This document shows, in pieces, positions 16,046 to 24,941 of a DNA stretch of 64,000 nucleotides. Under the pieces are notes generated by a model. The model was not told the origin of the DNA and did no database searches. It saw only the letters and a program-made list of their open reading frames with translations. Source of the stretch: Gillisella vitis (GTDB lineage: Bacteria > Pseudomonadota > Alphaproteobacteria > Rhizobiales > Rhizobiaceae); assembly GCF_021559775.1 (NCBI RefSeq), contig NZ_CP056048.1, positions 62,001 through 126,000 on the forward strand, read 5' to 3'. Numbering within the stretch: the stretch's first letter is position 1; every line of letters begins with the position of its first letter. The position numbers were made by a program, and so were the translations under genes.

Positions 16046-17587
16046 ATGAAATCTAAATTGGGATTGCTGGCAACGCTGGCATTTGCACTTTTACCTGGAC
16101 TTGCACTTTTGCCGGGGCATGGTCTCGCGCAGGACAAGGGCGGGGTCATCAACGTCGCAACCATTGGCGAGCCGCCAACACTGGACCCGATGGCCTCAAC
16201 GGCTGATCTGGTTGGTATGACCACACAGCATATTTTCGAGACCTTGTTTACGTTCGACGACAAGTGGAATGTCATTCCGCTGCTGGCTGAAACCATGCCC
16301 ACCATCAGTGATGAGGGCAAAACCTACGACATCACTTTGCGCGCTGGCGTGAAATTTCATGATGGCTCGGTGATGACATCCGCTGACGTGGTGGCCTCGA
16401 TTGAGCGTTGGCTTGCAACGGCATCGCGCGGCAAACAGGTTGTGGCCTATATCGACAAGGTAACAGCGCAGGGCGACAATGCCATTCGCATCACGCTGAA
16501 AAAGCCCTATGCGCCGCTGTTGTCGCTGCTGGCTTTCAACAATTCCGCAGCGGTGATCATTCCAAAATCCACCATCGCCGATCCTTTGACAAAATTCATC
16601 GGCACCGGCCCCTATATGCTGAAAGAACGCAAGCCAGACCAATATATCCAACTGGTGCGGTTTGATGGTTATAAACCCAGAACCGATGCCGCAAACGGCT
16701 TTGGGGGTGCGCGCAAAGCCATTCTGGATGAAATCCGCTTCATTCCCGTGCCGGATGCCAACACAAGGCTTGAGGGTGCAGTCTCCGGGCAATTTGACTA
16801 CACAGATTCACTGGCACCCGAGAGCTATGATCGCCTGAAAGGTTCGAAAGCCTCTGATCCCGTGGTGCTCAAGCCCTATGGTGCGCCTGTGTTTGTAATG
16901 AACACCAAGCAGGGCATCATGACCAGCAAGACCCTGCGCCATGCCGTGCAGGTGGCATTGAACCCGCAAGACATGTTGCTGGCCGCTTTTGGCAATCCGG
17001 AATTCTTTGCCGTTGATGGCGCGATCTATCCTGAAGGCTATGCCTGGCACACCAAGGAAGGCATTGCCCGCTATGGCAGTGGTGACCCTGAAGCCGCCGC
17101 CAAGTTGATGAAAGAGGCGGGCTATGATGGCAAGCCAGTGCGCATTCTCACCAGCCGCCAATATGAGTTTCACTATAAAATGGCGCAGGTGGCAGCGGAA
17201 TATCTGAAAGCGGCAGGCTTCAAGGTTGATCTGCAAATCTATGATTGGGCAACCCTGACAACGCGCCGTGCTGATCCTGCCCTTTGGGATATTTTCATCA
17301 CCCACGGCCCCTTCCCACCAGAGCCTGTGCTGAACGGATGGATGTCGGATAGTTATCCCGGCTGGTGGTCAACGCCAGAAAAGACCAAGGCAATTGAGCC
17401 ATTCATTGCCGAGTCTGATCCTGTCAAGCGCCAGAAGCTTTTCACGGAGATTCAAAAGACCTTCTATGAGGATGCGCCGGTGTTCAAGGTGGGTGATTTC
17501 AATGCGCTTTCGGCCAAGGCCAAAACGCTTGAGGGCTTTCATCCATCGCCATGGCCTTACTTCTGGAATGTCAGTTCCAAGAAATAA
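16046..17587 (+). CDS. ABC transporter substrate-binding protein, oligopeptide/nickel family
   Basis: 513 residues with a signal peptide ending near GHGLAQ and the SBP family 5 pattern (GEPPTLDPMASTAD near the N-terminus; YDITLRAGVKFHDGSVMTSA, the family signature). It delivers ligand to the DppB/DppC-type permeases encoded downstream at 18976 and 19917. AGGGGAA precedes the ATG. A GH1 glucosidase gene between it and the permeases suggests the ligand is a beta-glucoside or glycoconjugate rather than a plain peptide. First gene of the operon. Confidence 0.9.
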   Translation: MKSKLGLLATLAFALLPGLALLPGHGLAQDKGGVINVATIGEPPTLDPMASTADLVGMTTQHIFETLFTFDDKWNVIPLLAETMPTISDEGKTYDITLRAGVKFHDGSVMTSADVVASIERWLATASRGKQVVAYIDKVTAQGDNAIRITLKKPYAPLLSLLAFNNSAAVIIPKSTIADPLTKFIGTGPYMLKERKPDQYIQLVRFDGYKPRTDAANGFGGARKAILDEIRFIPVPDANTRLEGAVSGQFDYTDSLAPESYDRLKGSKASDPVVLKPYGAPVFVMNTKQGIMTSKTLRHAVQVALNPQDMLLAAFGNPEFFAVDGAIYPEGYAWHTKEGIARYGSGDPEAAAKLMKEAGYDGKPVRILTSRQYEFHYKMAQVAAEYLKAAGFKVDLQIYDWATLTTRRADPALWDIFITHGPFPPEPVLNGWMSDSYPGWWSTPEKTKAIEPFIAESDPVKRQKLFTEIQKTFYEDAPVFKVGDFNALSAKAKTLEGFHPSPWPYFWNVSSKK

Positions 17588-17622
17588 GCTGGTTCGTACC
17601 CTTCAAAGTGAAGCAACACATC

Positions 17623-18951
17623 ATGTCGAGATCCTTTCCTCCTGATTTTCTCTGGGGCGTGGCGGCCTCTGCCTTTCAAACGGAAGGTGCTGTTCATGCC
17701 GATGGGCGCGGACCCAGCGTGTGGGATGTGTACAGCCACACACCGGGCCGCACCACCAATGGCGATACGGCTGACATTGCCTGCGACCATTACCACCGCT
17801 ACCCGGAAGACATCGCGCTGATGCGCGGGCTTGGGGTGAAGGCCTATCGGCTTTCCACCGCATGGCCACGCATTTTCCCAAGCGGCAGTGGGCAGGTGAA
17901 CCAGCGAGGATTGGATTTCTACGACCGGGTGATCGATCTGGCCTTGCATGAGGGAATTGAGCCGTGGATTTGCCTGCATCATTGGGACATGCCGGTCGCT
18001 GTGGAAGAGAATGGCGGCTGGCGCAATCGTGATACGGCCAAGATTTTTGCCGATTACGCCGCCGTTATCACCAGGCATTTTGGTGATCGGGTCAAACGCT
18101 TTGCGCCGATCAATGAGCCAAATGTGATTCCATGGGTGGCCTATAATGTTGGGCGTCACGCCCCCGGCAAACAGGATTATCCTTCCAGCCTTCAGGCCAT
18201 TCACACGCTCAATCTTGCCCATGGTTATTCCGTATCAGCAGTGCGGGCCGAAGCACCACAAGCCGAGGTGGGCAATATCGTCTCCCTTGGCCCCGTGCGC
18301 CCACATTATGACGATGCCGCCCACGAAGAAGCACGGATTCTCGGCGATTGCCTCTGGCGCAGGGTCACGGTTGATCCGCTCTGGCTCGGCACCTACCCGG
18401 AGCCAATTGCGGCTGCCATGCAGCCCTTCATTCAACCGGGGGACATGGAGGCCATTTCGCAAAAAATGGATTTCTTCGGCCTCAATCACTATAATCCGGT
18501 GTTTGTTGGTCCGAATAAAAACACCACCTTTGGTGTGTCGGAAACAGCACCCCCGACAGGCATGGGACCGCTCACCGATGTCAACTGGGTGGTCGATCCG
18601 GCAGCCTTTCTGGAACAGATCCGCGACACCAGCGAGCGCTATGGCAAGCCAACCATTTACATCACCGAAAACGGTGCATCTTACCCGGATGCGCTTGGCC
18701 CAGACCGTAAGGTGATCGACAACGACCGCATCGCCTATTTCAACCTCTATCTGAATGCGCTGCTGGACGCGCTGGATGAAGGCCATGATATTCGCGGCTA
18801 TTTCGCCTGGTCGCTGATGGACAATTTCGAATGGGGCCGCGGTTATTCCAAGCGGTTTGGCTTGGTTTACGTCGATTATCCCACCCTGCAACGCATTCCC
18901 AAACAGTCCTATCATTGGCTCAGCGACGTGATTGCCGCCAATGCCCTATAA
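17623..18951 (+). CDS. Beta-glucosidase, glycoside hydrolase family 1
   Basis: 442 residues from the ATG at 17623. The family 1 start FLWGVAASAFQTEGA is present. Acid/base Glu165 lies in PINEPNVIP and nucleophile Glu349 in YITENGASY. No signal peptide, so it acts in the cytoplasm on a substrate brought in by the ABC system. The frame is open from 17551, but that would overlap the binding-protein gene. The 25-base gap to the permease gene points to one operon. Substrate may be a plant beta-glucoside; aglycone catabolism by the downstream amidohydrolase, RidA and PLP enzyme is inferred. Confidence 0.93.
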   Translation: MSRSFPPDFLWGVAASAFQTEGAVHADGRGPSVWDVYSHTPGRTTNGDTADIACDHYHRYPEDIALMRGLGVKAYRLSTAWPRIFPSGSGQVNQRGLDFYDRVIDLALHEGIEPWICLHHWDMPVAVEENGGWRNRDTAKIFADYAAVITRHFGDRVKRFAPINEPNVIPWVAYNVGRHAPGKQDYPSSLQAIHTLNLAHGYSVSAVRAEAPQAEVGNIVSLGPVRPHYDDAAHEEARILGDCLWRRVTVDPLWLGTYPEPIAAAMQPFIQPGDMEAISQKMDFFGLNHYNPVFVGPNKNTTFGVSETAPPTGMGPLTDVNWVVDPAAFLEQIRDTSERYGKPTIYITENGASYPDALGPDRKVIDNDRIAYFNLYLNALLDALDEGHDIRGYFAWSLMDNFEWGRGYSKRFGLVYVDYPTLQRIPKQSYHWLSDVIAANAL

Positions 18952-18975
18952 ATCCAAGCGACGAGAGGGCAGATC

Positions 18976-19917
18976 ATGATCAGCTATATCGTCAAGCGCC
19001 TGCTTGGCATGATTGTGGTGATGTTTCTGGTGGTGACCATAGTGTTTATCATCGTGCGCGTCACCCCCGGCGATCCCGCAGCCGTCATGCTGGGGCCGGA
19101 TGCGTCAGCCCAAGATGTTGCCGATCTGCGCTCCAAGCTGGGGCTGGATCAATCGCTGATCTCGCAATACGTGTTTTACATCGGAGCCTTGTTGACGGGT
19201 GATCTGGGCCGCTCGATCTTTCTGGATATGCCAGTGGGCGCTGCCCTGTTGCAACGGGCAGAGCCAACCTTTTTCCTCACGCTGTTTGCGCTGTTAATTG
19301 CCTGCGTGCTGGCGCTTCCCATTGGCATTTATGCCGCCTATCGGCGCGGCTCATGGCTCGATCAAGCGGTGACGGCCATTGCCATGCTGGCGGCCAGCAT
19401 TCCCAGCTTCTGGCTTGGCTTGATCCTCATGCAGTTCTTTGCGGTCAAGCTGCAACTGTTTCCCGTCTCCGGTTATGGCGGGCCGGGAACAAGTTTTCTG
19501 GAACGGATGTACCATCTGGCTTTGCCAGCCATTGCGCTGGGTCTTGTCTCTTCATCCCTGATCCTGCGCTTTACCCGCGCCTCCATGCTGGATGTGCTGG
19601 GCGATGATTTTGTGCGCACCGCCCGCGCCAAAGGCCTGCAAGAGCGGCATGTGGTGCTGCGCCATGCGCTGAAAAATGCCTTGATCCCGATCCTCACCGT
19701 GGTGGGCCTGACGGCGGCGGTGCTGATTTCGGGAGCCGTTGTCACCGAAACAGTGTTTGGCCTGCCCGGCATTGGCAGCCTCGTGGTCTCTGCCGTTTTG
19801 CGCCGCGATTATCCCGTCATTCAAGGTGCCTTGCTGGTGATTGCTGGTCTCTATGTGCTGGTGAATTTCGCCATTGATATGCTCTATCTGCTAATTGATC
19901 CGAGGGTGCGTTACTGA
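18976..19917 (+). CDS. ABC transporter permease, DppB/OppB type
   Basis: 313 residues, about six membrane segments. Begins MISYIVKRLLGMIVVMFLVV, as DppB-family permeases do. The EAA-loop region LDVLGDDFVRTARAKGLQER contacts the ATPase. Ends IDMLYLLIDPRVRY, the usual family ending. Its stop overlaps the next gene's start by one base, so the two permeases are translationally coupled. Confidence 0.92.
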   Translation: MISYIVKRLLGMIVVMFLVVTIVFIIVRVTPGDPAAVMLGPDASAQDVADLRSKLGLDQSLISQYVFYIGALLTGDLGRSIFLDMPVGAALLQRAEPTFFLTLFALLIACVLALPIGIYAAYRRGSWLDQAVTAIAMLAASIPSFWLGLILMQFFAVKLQLFPVSGYGGPGTSFLERMYHLALPAIALGLVSSSLILRFTRASMLDVLGDDFVRTARAKGLQERHVVLRHALKNALIPILTVVGLTAAVLISGAVVTETVFGLPGIGSLVVSAVLRRDYPVIQGALLVIAGLYVLVNFAIDMLYLLIDPRVRY

Positions 19918-20798
19918 TGACCCAACCCATATCCTTAGAGAGCACACCCCCGCCGCAATCAGAAGTCTTGCGCTTTCTGCGCCGCCTTTTGCATCGCAAG
20001 ACGGTGGCGATTGGCCTGTGCATTCTCGCCATCTTCGTGCTGCTGGCGGTGTTGGCACCGTGGATTGCCCCTTATTCTCCCTATAAACTCTCGATCATGA
20101 ACCGGCTGAAACCACCGAGCGAAACCTATTGGTTTGGCACCGATGAGTTTGGGCGCGATGTGTTTTCACGCACGATTTATGCGGGGCGGCTGTCTTTGCT
20201 GGTTGGGGCGTCGGTGGTGGCGCTGTCGTCGCTGATTGGCGTCACGCTTGGGCTGCTCGCAGGCTTTTTTCATCGGCTGGATACGCCGATTGCCCGGCTG
20301 ATTGATGCGATGATGGCCTTTCCCGATATTCTTCTGGCCATCGCATTGGTAGCGGCCCTTGGGCCATCGCTGACCACGGTGATCATTGCCCTCTCGGTGG
20401 TCTATGCACCCCGGTTAGCACGCATTGTGCGGGCTTCCACACTGGTGATCCGCGAGCTACCCTATATCGAAGCGGCCCGTGCGCTTGGTATTTCCACCAC
20501 ACACATCATGGTGCGGCATGTGCTGCGCAATCTGATGTCGCCCATTCTGGTGCAGGCAACATTTCTGTTCGCCAGCGCCATGCTAGCCGAGGCGGGCCTG
20601 TCGTTTCTCGGCGTTGGCGTTAGCCCGGAAATTCCCACCTGGGGCACCATGATTGCGGCTGGTCGGCAATATGTCGATCAGGCCGATTGGATGACGCTGT
20701 TTCCCGGCTTTGCCATCATTCTCTCTGTGATGTCGCTTCAGATCGTCGGAGACGGTTTGCGCGACATGCTCGACCCAAGACTGCAAAAGGATATCTGA
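19917..20798 (+). CDS. ABC transporter permease, DppC/OppC type
   Basis: 293 residues. Short N-terminal tail, then the DppC pattern: YWFGTDEFGRDVFSRTIYAG, EAA loop with YIEAARALGISTTHIMVRHV, and ending GDGLRDMLDPRLQKDI. It forms the channel with the upstream DppB-type protein. No ATP-binding gene follows; the amidohydrolase gene starts two bases after its stop. The ATPase must come from elsewhere, for example the fused one at 41785 or a gene outside the window. Confidence 0.92.
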   Translation: MTQPISLESTPPPQSEVLRFLRRLLHRKTVAIGLCILAIFVLLAVLAPWIAPYSPYKLSIMNRLKPPSETYWFGTDEFGRDVFSRTIYAGRLSLLVGASVVALSSLIGVTLGLLAGFFHRLDTPIARLIDAMMAFPDILLAIALVAALGPSLTTVIIALSVVYAPRLARIVRASTLVIRELPYIEAARALGISTTHIMVRHVLRNLMSPILVQATFLFASAMLAEAGLSFLGVGVSPEIPTWGTMIAAGRQYVDQADWMTLFPGFAIILSVMSLQIVGDGLRDMLDPRLQKDI

Positions 20799-20800
20799 CC

Positions 20801-22012
20801 ATGCTGCCTCAGGAACAAGGCTTGGGCCTCCTGCTGTTAAAAAACCTCCGCCCTCTGGCCTTTGGCGAGGCAACACCCCCGCAAGCCATCGATATTTTGA
20901 TCGGCGCGGATGGCAAGATCATCAAGGTCGGACAAAACATCGCCCTGACAGAAGATGCCGAAGTGATCGACGGCAAAGGGGCCTGGATTTCGCCCGGCTG
21001 GGTCGATCTGCATGTGCATATCTGGCATGGCGGCACGGATATTTCCATTCGCCCATCGGAATGCGGGGCAGAGCGCGGCGTAACCACGCTGGTGGATGCA
21101 GGCTCCGCTGGAGAGGCCAATTTCCACGGCTTTCGCGAATACATCATTGAGCCATCGCGCGAGCGGATCAAAGCCTTCTTGAACCTTGGCTCCATTGGTC
21201 TGGTGGCCTGCAACCGCGTGCCGGAACTGCGCGACATCAAGGATATTGATCTCGACCGTATTCTGGAATGCTATGCCGAGAACAGCGAGCATATTGTTGG
21301 CCTGAAAGTGCGGGCCAGCCATGTCATCACCGGATCATGGGGGGTAACTCCGGTCAAACTCGGCAAGAAAATCGCCAAAATCCTCAAAATTCCGATGATG
21401 GTGCATGTTGGCGAACCACCCGCACTTTACGATGAAGTGCTGGAAATTCTAGGCCCCGGCGATGTCATCACCCATTGCTTTAACGGCAAGGCCGGGTCCA
21501 GCATCATGGAAGACGAGGACCTTTATAATATGGCTGAGCGCTGCGCTGGCGAAGGAATCCGGCTGGATATCGGCCATGGCGGTGCCTCCTTCTCGTTCAA
21601 GGTGGCAGAAGCGGCCATCAAACGGGGGCTTTTGCCCTTTTCCATCTCCACCGATCTGCATGGCCATTCGATGAATTTTCCGGTCTGGGATCTGGCCACC
21701 ACCATGTCCAAACTGCTCTCCGTGGGCATGCCGTTTGAGAAGGTGGTGGAGGCCGTGACCCATGCACCAGCCTCCGTCATCCGCCTGTCGATGCAGGATC
21801 GGCTGGCACCGGGAGCGCGAGCGGATTTCACCATCTTTGATCTCATCGATGCTGATCTGGAAGCCACCGATTCCAATGGTGATGTCTCGCGCCTCACCAA
21901 ACTGTTTGAGCCACGCCATGCCGTGATTGGCCGCGAGGCCATTGCCGCCAGCCGCTACATTCCGCGCGCCCGCAAACTGGTGCGCCACAGCCATGGGTAT
22001 TCGTGGCGCTGA
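20801..22012 (+). CDS. Amidohydrolase/deacetylase-family metallohydrolase (COG3964 type)
   Basis: 403 residues. Metal-site residues of the amidohydrolase superfamily are all there: His71 and His73 (DLHVHIW), Lys169 that would be carboxylated (VGLKVRASH), His202 (MVHVGEP), His225 (THCFNGK) and Asp285 (STDLHGH). The PSECGAERGVTTLVDAGSAG segment is characteristic of the COG3964 group, often next to a SelA-like PLP enzyme, as here (23479). Members hydrolyse amide or ester bonds of small N- or O-acyl compounds; reported activities differ, so the substrate is open. The start at 20801 avoids overlap with the permease. Confidence 0.85.
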   Translation: MLPQEQGLGLLLLKNLRPLAFGEATPPQAIDILIGADGKIIKVGQNIALTEDAEVIDGKGAWISPGWVDLHVHIWHGGTDISIRPSECGAERGVTTLVDAGSAGEANFHGFREYIIEPSRERIKAFLNLGSIGLVACNRVPELRDIKDIDLDRILECYAENSEHIVGLKVRASHVITGSWGVTPVKLGKKIAKILKIPMMVHVGEPPALYDEVLEILGPGDVITHCFNGKAGSSIMEDEDLYNMAERCAGEGIRLDIGHGGASFSFKVAEAAIKRGLLPFSISTDLHGHSMNFPVWDLATTMSKLLSVGMPFEKVVEAVTHAPASVIRLSMQDRLAPGARADFTIFDLIDADLEATDSNGDVSRLTKLFEPRHAVIGREAIAASRYIPRARKLVRHSHGYSWR

Positions 22013-22045
22013 AATGCATTCAAAAATTCTAGAACTGGAAACCGC

Positions 22046-22543
22046 GTGAGCATGACTTCACCCTCCACCGATGCCGGATTGCCAACACCCTATGAGCGGC
22101 TTGCCGCTCTGGGCATTGCGCTGCCGCCATCCCCACCGCCAATCGCCAATTTCGTCACCCATGTGCGCGAGGGCAATCTGCTGTTTCTCTCCGGTCAAGG
22201 TCCACGCGAAGCGAACGGCTTTCTCTATTCCGGCAAGGTCGGGGATGATGTGACGCTTGAAGATGCCTATCGCCACGCCCGCCTCACTGGCATCAACCTG
22301 ATAGCCGTGATGCATGAGGCGCTGGGTGATCTCGCCCGCGTGCGCAAAATTGTCAAAATGCTTGGCATGGTCAATGCCGCGCCGGATTTTCGCGATCATC
22401 CGCAGGTGATCAATGGCTGTTCAGACCTGTTTATGGAGGTGTTTGGGCCGGCGGGTCAGCATGCGCGCTCGGCGGTTGGCTTTGGCTCGCTTCCCGGCAA
22501 TATCACCGTGGAAATCGAAGTGATTGTGGCGTTGCACGAATGA
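22046..22543 (+). CDS. RidA-family (YjgF/UK114) protein
   Basis: 165 residues. Contains the family segments LLFLSGQGPRE, the conserved Arg-bearing DLARVRKIVKMLG, and AVGFGSLPGNITVEIEVIV at the C-terminus. Canonical RidA hydrolyses enamine/imine intermediates released by PLP enzymes. This longer, plant/bacterial YjgF_endoribonuc-like type sits next to a PLP enzyme likely to produce such intermediates, which fits a housekeeping role in this pathway. GTG 22046 or ATG 22052 could be the start. Its stop is 11 bases from the end of the convergent IclR gene. Confidence 0.88.
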   Translation: MSMTSPSTDAGLPTPYERLAALGIALPPSPPPIANFVTHVREGNLLFLSGQGPREANGFLYSGKVGDDVTLEDAYRHARLTGINLIAVMHEALGDLARVRKIVKMLGMVNAAPDFRDHPQVINGCSDLFMEVFGPAGQHARSAVGFGSLPGNITVEIEVIVALHE

Positions 22544-22554
22544 GAAAGGCCCTC

Positions 22555-23379
22555 TCAGTGACCGCGCCAACCCATGCGTTTTTCGATCCGTTCTGCCGAG
22601 GCCTGAACATGGTCCACATAGGGATTGCCGTCAGAAAACGCCTTTTGCTCTGGCAAGACGATGGAGATGGTGGCAACACACACACCATCCCGATCACAAA
22701 TCGGCGAGGCAATGCAGGCCACCGCATAATCGGATTCACCGGCCTGAATCGACAGGCGCTGCTGAAAGGCCCTTGCCGCCGCATCCGACAGGGTTCGCGC
22801 ATCCACCTCCGCCCGTCCGGTTGGCGACGAGCGGGCGCAATGGGCAAACAGTTCTATGCGTTCTTTCTCCGGCAAATGGCCAACGAGAAGGCGGCCAGAC
22901 GCCGTCCAGTTCAGCGGCACACGGGTGCCAACCCGCGATGCGACCTGAAAATGGCTTGGCCCCTCGGCCATGGCCAGCACCAGCATATGGTCATTGTCAC
23001 GCCCGCACACTTGCACGGTCTCGCCCGCTTCGCGGCACAGATCATGCATTTCCTGCGTGGCAATGCCGATGAAATCCAGCGAACGGGAATAGGCAAGGCC
23101 ATAATGGTAAAGCCGTGGGCCAAGCCAAATCGCGCCATCACCACTGCGGGTCAGCATGTTCTTCTCCACCAGATCATCAATGATGGTGTAAATGGTGGAC
23201 AAAGGCGCGCCAACCGCCTTGGCAATGGCGTAAGGGCCAACGGGCGCGCCCGTTTCATACAGATGATCCAGCACCTGCAAAGCGCGGTCCATGCCGCTGA
23301 CGCGCGAGCGCCGCTCTGCCGGGGCCTCAACGGGCTGGCCGTCTGCGGCAACCGATACCCTGCGTGCCTTGCTATCCAT
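22555..23379 (-). CDS. IclR-family transcriptional regulator
   Basis: 274 residues from the ATG at 23379 (AAGGATCGCAGG upstream); the frame runs open to 23466. Winged helix at residues about 30-90 (MDRALQVLDHLYE, AVGAPLSTIYTIIDDLVEKN) then an effector domain ending YVDHVQASAERIEKRM. It is divergent from the PLP enzyme gene and converges on the operon that ends with RidA, so it is the probable local regulator of both transcripts. Confidence 0.9.
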   Translation of the reverse strand: MDSKARRVSVAADGQPVEAPAERRSRVSGMDRALQVLDHLYETGAPVGPYAIAKAVGAPLSTIYTIIDDLVEKNMLTRSGDGAIWLGPRLYHYGLAYSRSLDFIGIATQEMHDLCREAGETVQVCGRDNDHMLVLAMAEGPSHFQVASRVGTRVPLNWTASGRLLVGHLPEKERIELFAHCARSSPTGRAEVDARTLSDAAARAFQQRLSIQAGESDYAVACIASPICDRDGVCVATISIVLPEQKAFSDGNPYVDHVQASAERIEKRMGWRGH

Positions 23380-23478
23380 CCTGCGATCCTTACCTGAATG
23401 ATCGGCTATTACATTATAACGGCATAGCTGTCGATTGTAGAAATGACGGGCCTTTGCCCACAACAAGTGGAAAAGCTT

Positions 23479-24675
23479 ATGACCAACGATATTCGCACCC
23501 AGCTCGGCCTACGCCCGGTGATCAATGTTTCCGGCACCATGACCAGCCTTGGCGCATCCATTGTGGTGCCAGAGGCCATTGCCGCCATGACAGCGATTCT
23601 GCCGCAATTTGTGGAAATCAGTGATCTCCAGCGCAAGGCCAGCGCCGTGATTGCCCGGCTGACCGGAGCGGAAGCGGGCTTTATCACCGCGTCTTGCTCG
23701 GCAGGCATCAGCCTTGCTGTGGCAGGTACCATTACCGGGTCGGATCTGCTGGCCATTGAAAAACTGCCGGATGTCAGCACGACGAAGAATGAAGTGCTCG
23801 TGCAAATGGGCCACCTCGTTAGCTACGGTGCGCCGGTGGATCAATCCATCCGTCTGGGCGGTGGCAAGGTGGTGTTGGTGGGGCAGGCAACATCTGCGCA
23901 CCGCTACCATATGGAAAATGCCATTACCGAAAACACTGCCGCCGCCGTCTATGTCGTTTCTCACCATGTGGTGCATTACGGCCTTCTGCACTTGAAGGAA
24001 TTTGTCGAAATTGCCCATGCGCGCGGCGTGCCGGTGATTGTCGATGCCGCATCGGAATATGACCTGTGGACCTTCCTCGATCAAGGCGCGGATATTGCTC
24101 TCTATTCCGGCCATAAATTCCTCGGTGGCCCCACATCGGGCATTGTTGCCGGGCGCAAGGAGCTGGTGCGCAACGCCTATTTGCAAAACATGGGTATTGG
24201 CCGTGGCATGAAAGTGGGCAAGGAAAGCGTCTTTGGCGTCATGGCGGCTCTTGAGGCTTGGGAAAAGCGTGACCATGCGAGCGTGCGCGCCACTGAAACC
24301 GGCTATCTGCATCTATGGAAAGAAGCACTGGATGGCCGCCCCGGTGTAACGGCGCTGATTGAGCCAGACCCAACCCACAATCCTCTGGATCGCCTGCGGG
24401 TGATCCTCTCACCGCAAGAAGCGCATATCAGCGCCTATGATCTGGCAGGCGCGCTGGCCCGTGGCAATCCGCCCATCATCGTTCGCGATCATGAGGCAGA
24501 ACATCACTATTTCTATCTCGATCCCTGCAATCTGCATCCGGGGCAAGAGGTCATTGTGCGTGACCGTCTGGTGGAAGAACTTGATAAGGCGCGAGCGTCC
24601 AACGAAGTGATCAACACGCCACATGAAGAATGGGGCCGCCATCGCTTCGATTCCATGCTGCGCTGGCCGGATTGA
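23479..24675 (+). CDS. SelA-like PLP-dependent enzyme (possible ammonia-lyase)
   Basis: 398 residues from the ATG at 23479, where the family start [17 protein letters not shown] follows at once. PLP features: Asp189 in PVIVDAASE and Lys213 in [13 protein letters not shown], the likely Schiff-base lysine. This is the seryl-tRNA-selenium-transferase-related group that includes D-glucosaminate-6-phosphate ammonia-lyase (DgaE); there is no sign of selenocysteine use here. Beta-elimination of ammonia from an amino acid or amino sugar acid would give an enamine, matching the RidA neighbour. Divergent from IclR. A hairpin terminator follows at 24709. Confidence 0.82.
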   Translation: MTNDIRTQLGLRPVINVSGTMTSLGASIVVPEAIAAMTAILPQFVEISDLQRKASAVIARLTGAEAGFITASCSAGISLAVAGTITGSDLLAIEKLPDVSTTKNEVLVQMGHLVSYGAPVDQSIRLGGGKVVLVGQATSAHRYHMENAITENTAAAVYVVSHHVVHYGLLHLKEFVEIAHARGVPVIVDAASEYDLWTFLDQGADIALYSGHKFLGGPTSGIVAGRKELVRNAYLQNMGIGRGMKVGKESVFGVMAALEAWEKRDHASVRATETGYLHLWKEALDGRPGVTALIEPDPTHNPLDRLRVILSPQEAHISAYDLAGALARGNPPIIVRDHEAEHHYFYLDPCNLHPGQEVIVRDRLVEELDKARASNEVINTPHEEWGRHRFDSMLRWPD

Positions 24676-24708
24676 TCACCGCCATCCTTTGTTCGAATGT
24701 GAGTTGCT

Positions 24709-24742
24709 GAAGTATGACCGGCAAAATTACCGGTCATACTTC
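24709..24742 (+). terminator. Perfect hairpin after the PLP enzyme gene
   Basis: GAAGTATGACCGG (24709-24721) pairs perfectly over 13 bp with CCGGTCATACTTC (24730-24742), 8-base loop CAAAATTA. It begins 34 bases after the stop and marks the end of the transcript. The T-rich stretch after it (CATTTGAATTTG) is weak. Confidence 0.65.
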
Positions 24743-24941
24743 CATTTGAATTTGATAGGATGGAAACAGCCTCCTTGAGGTCGATATTTTCGCCGTCTTC
24801 AGTAACGATGTCACCCAGAAAACGTTCGATTTCAGGACCCCTCGCCAACGCTATTCCTGGTCGAGAGCTTCTTAACCATTCACGCTATCGCTTTGTTTAG
24901 GGTAGTCCGATATAAATATCGCATCACCGTGCGAGCACTGA

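Noticed and set aside
24742-24848. Minus-strand stretch reading ARGPEIERFLGDIVTEDG
   Set aside because: It looks protein-like, but it is short, ends quickly in the terminator hairpin, and matches no family I can name. It could be a gene remnant; evidence too thin to list.
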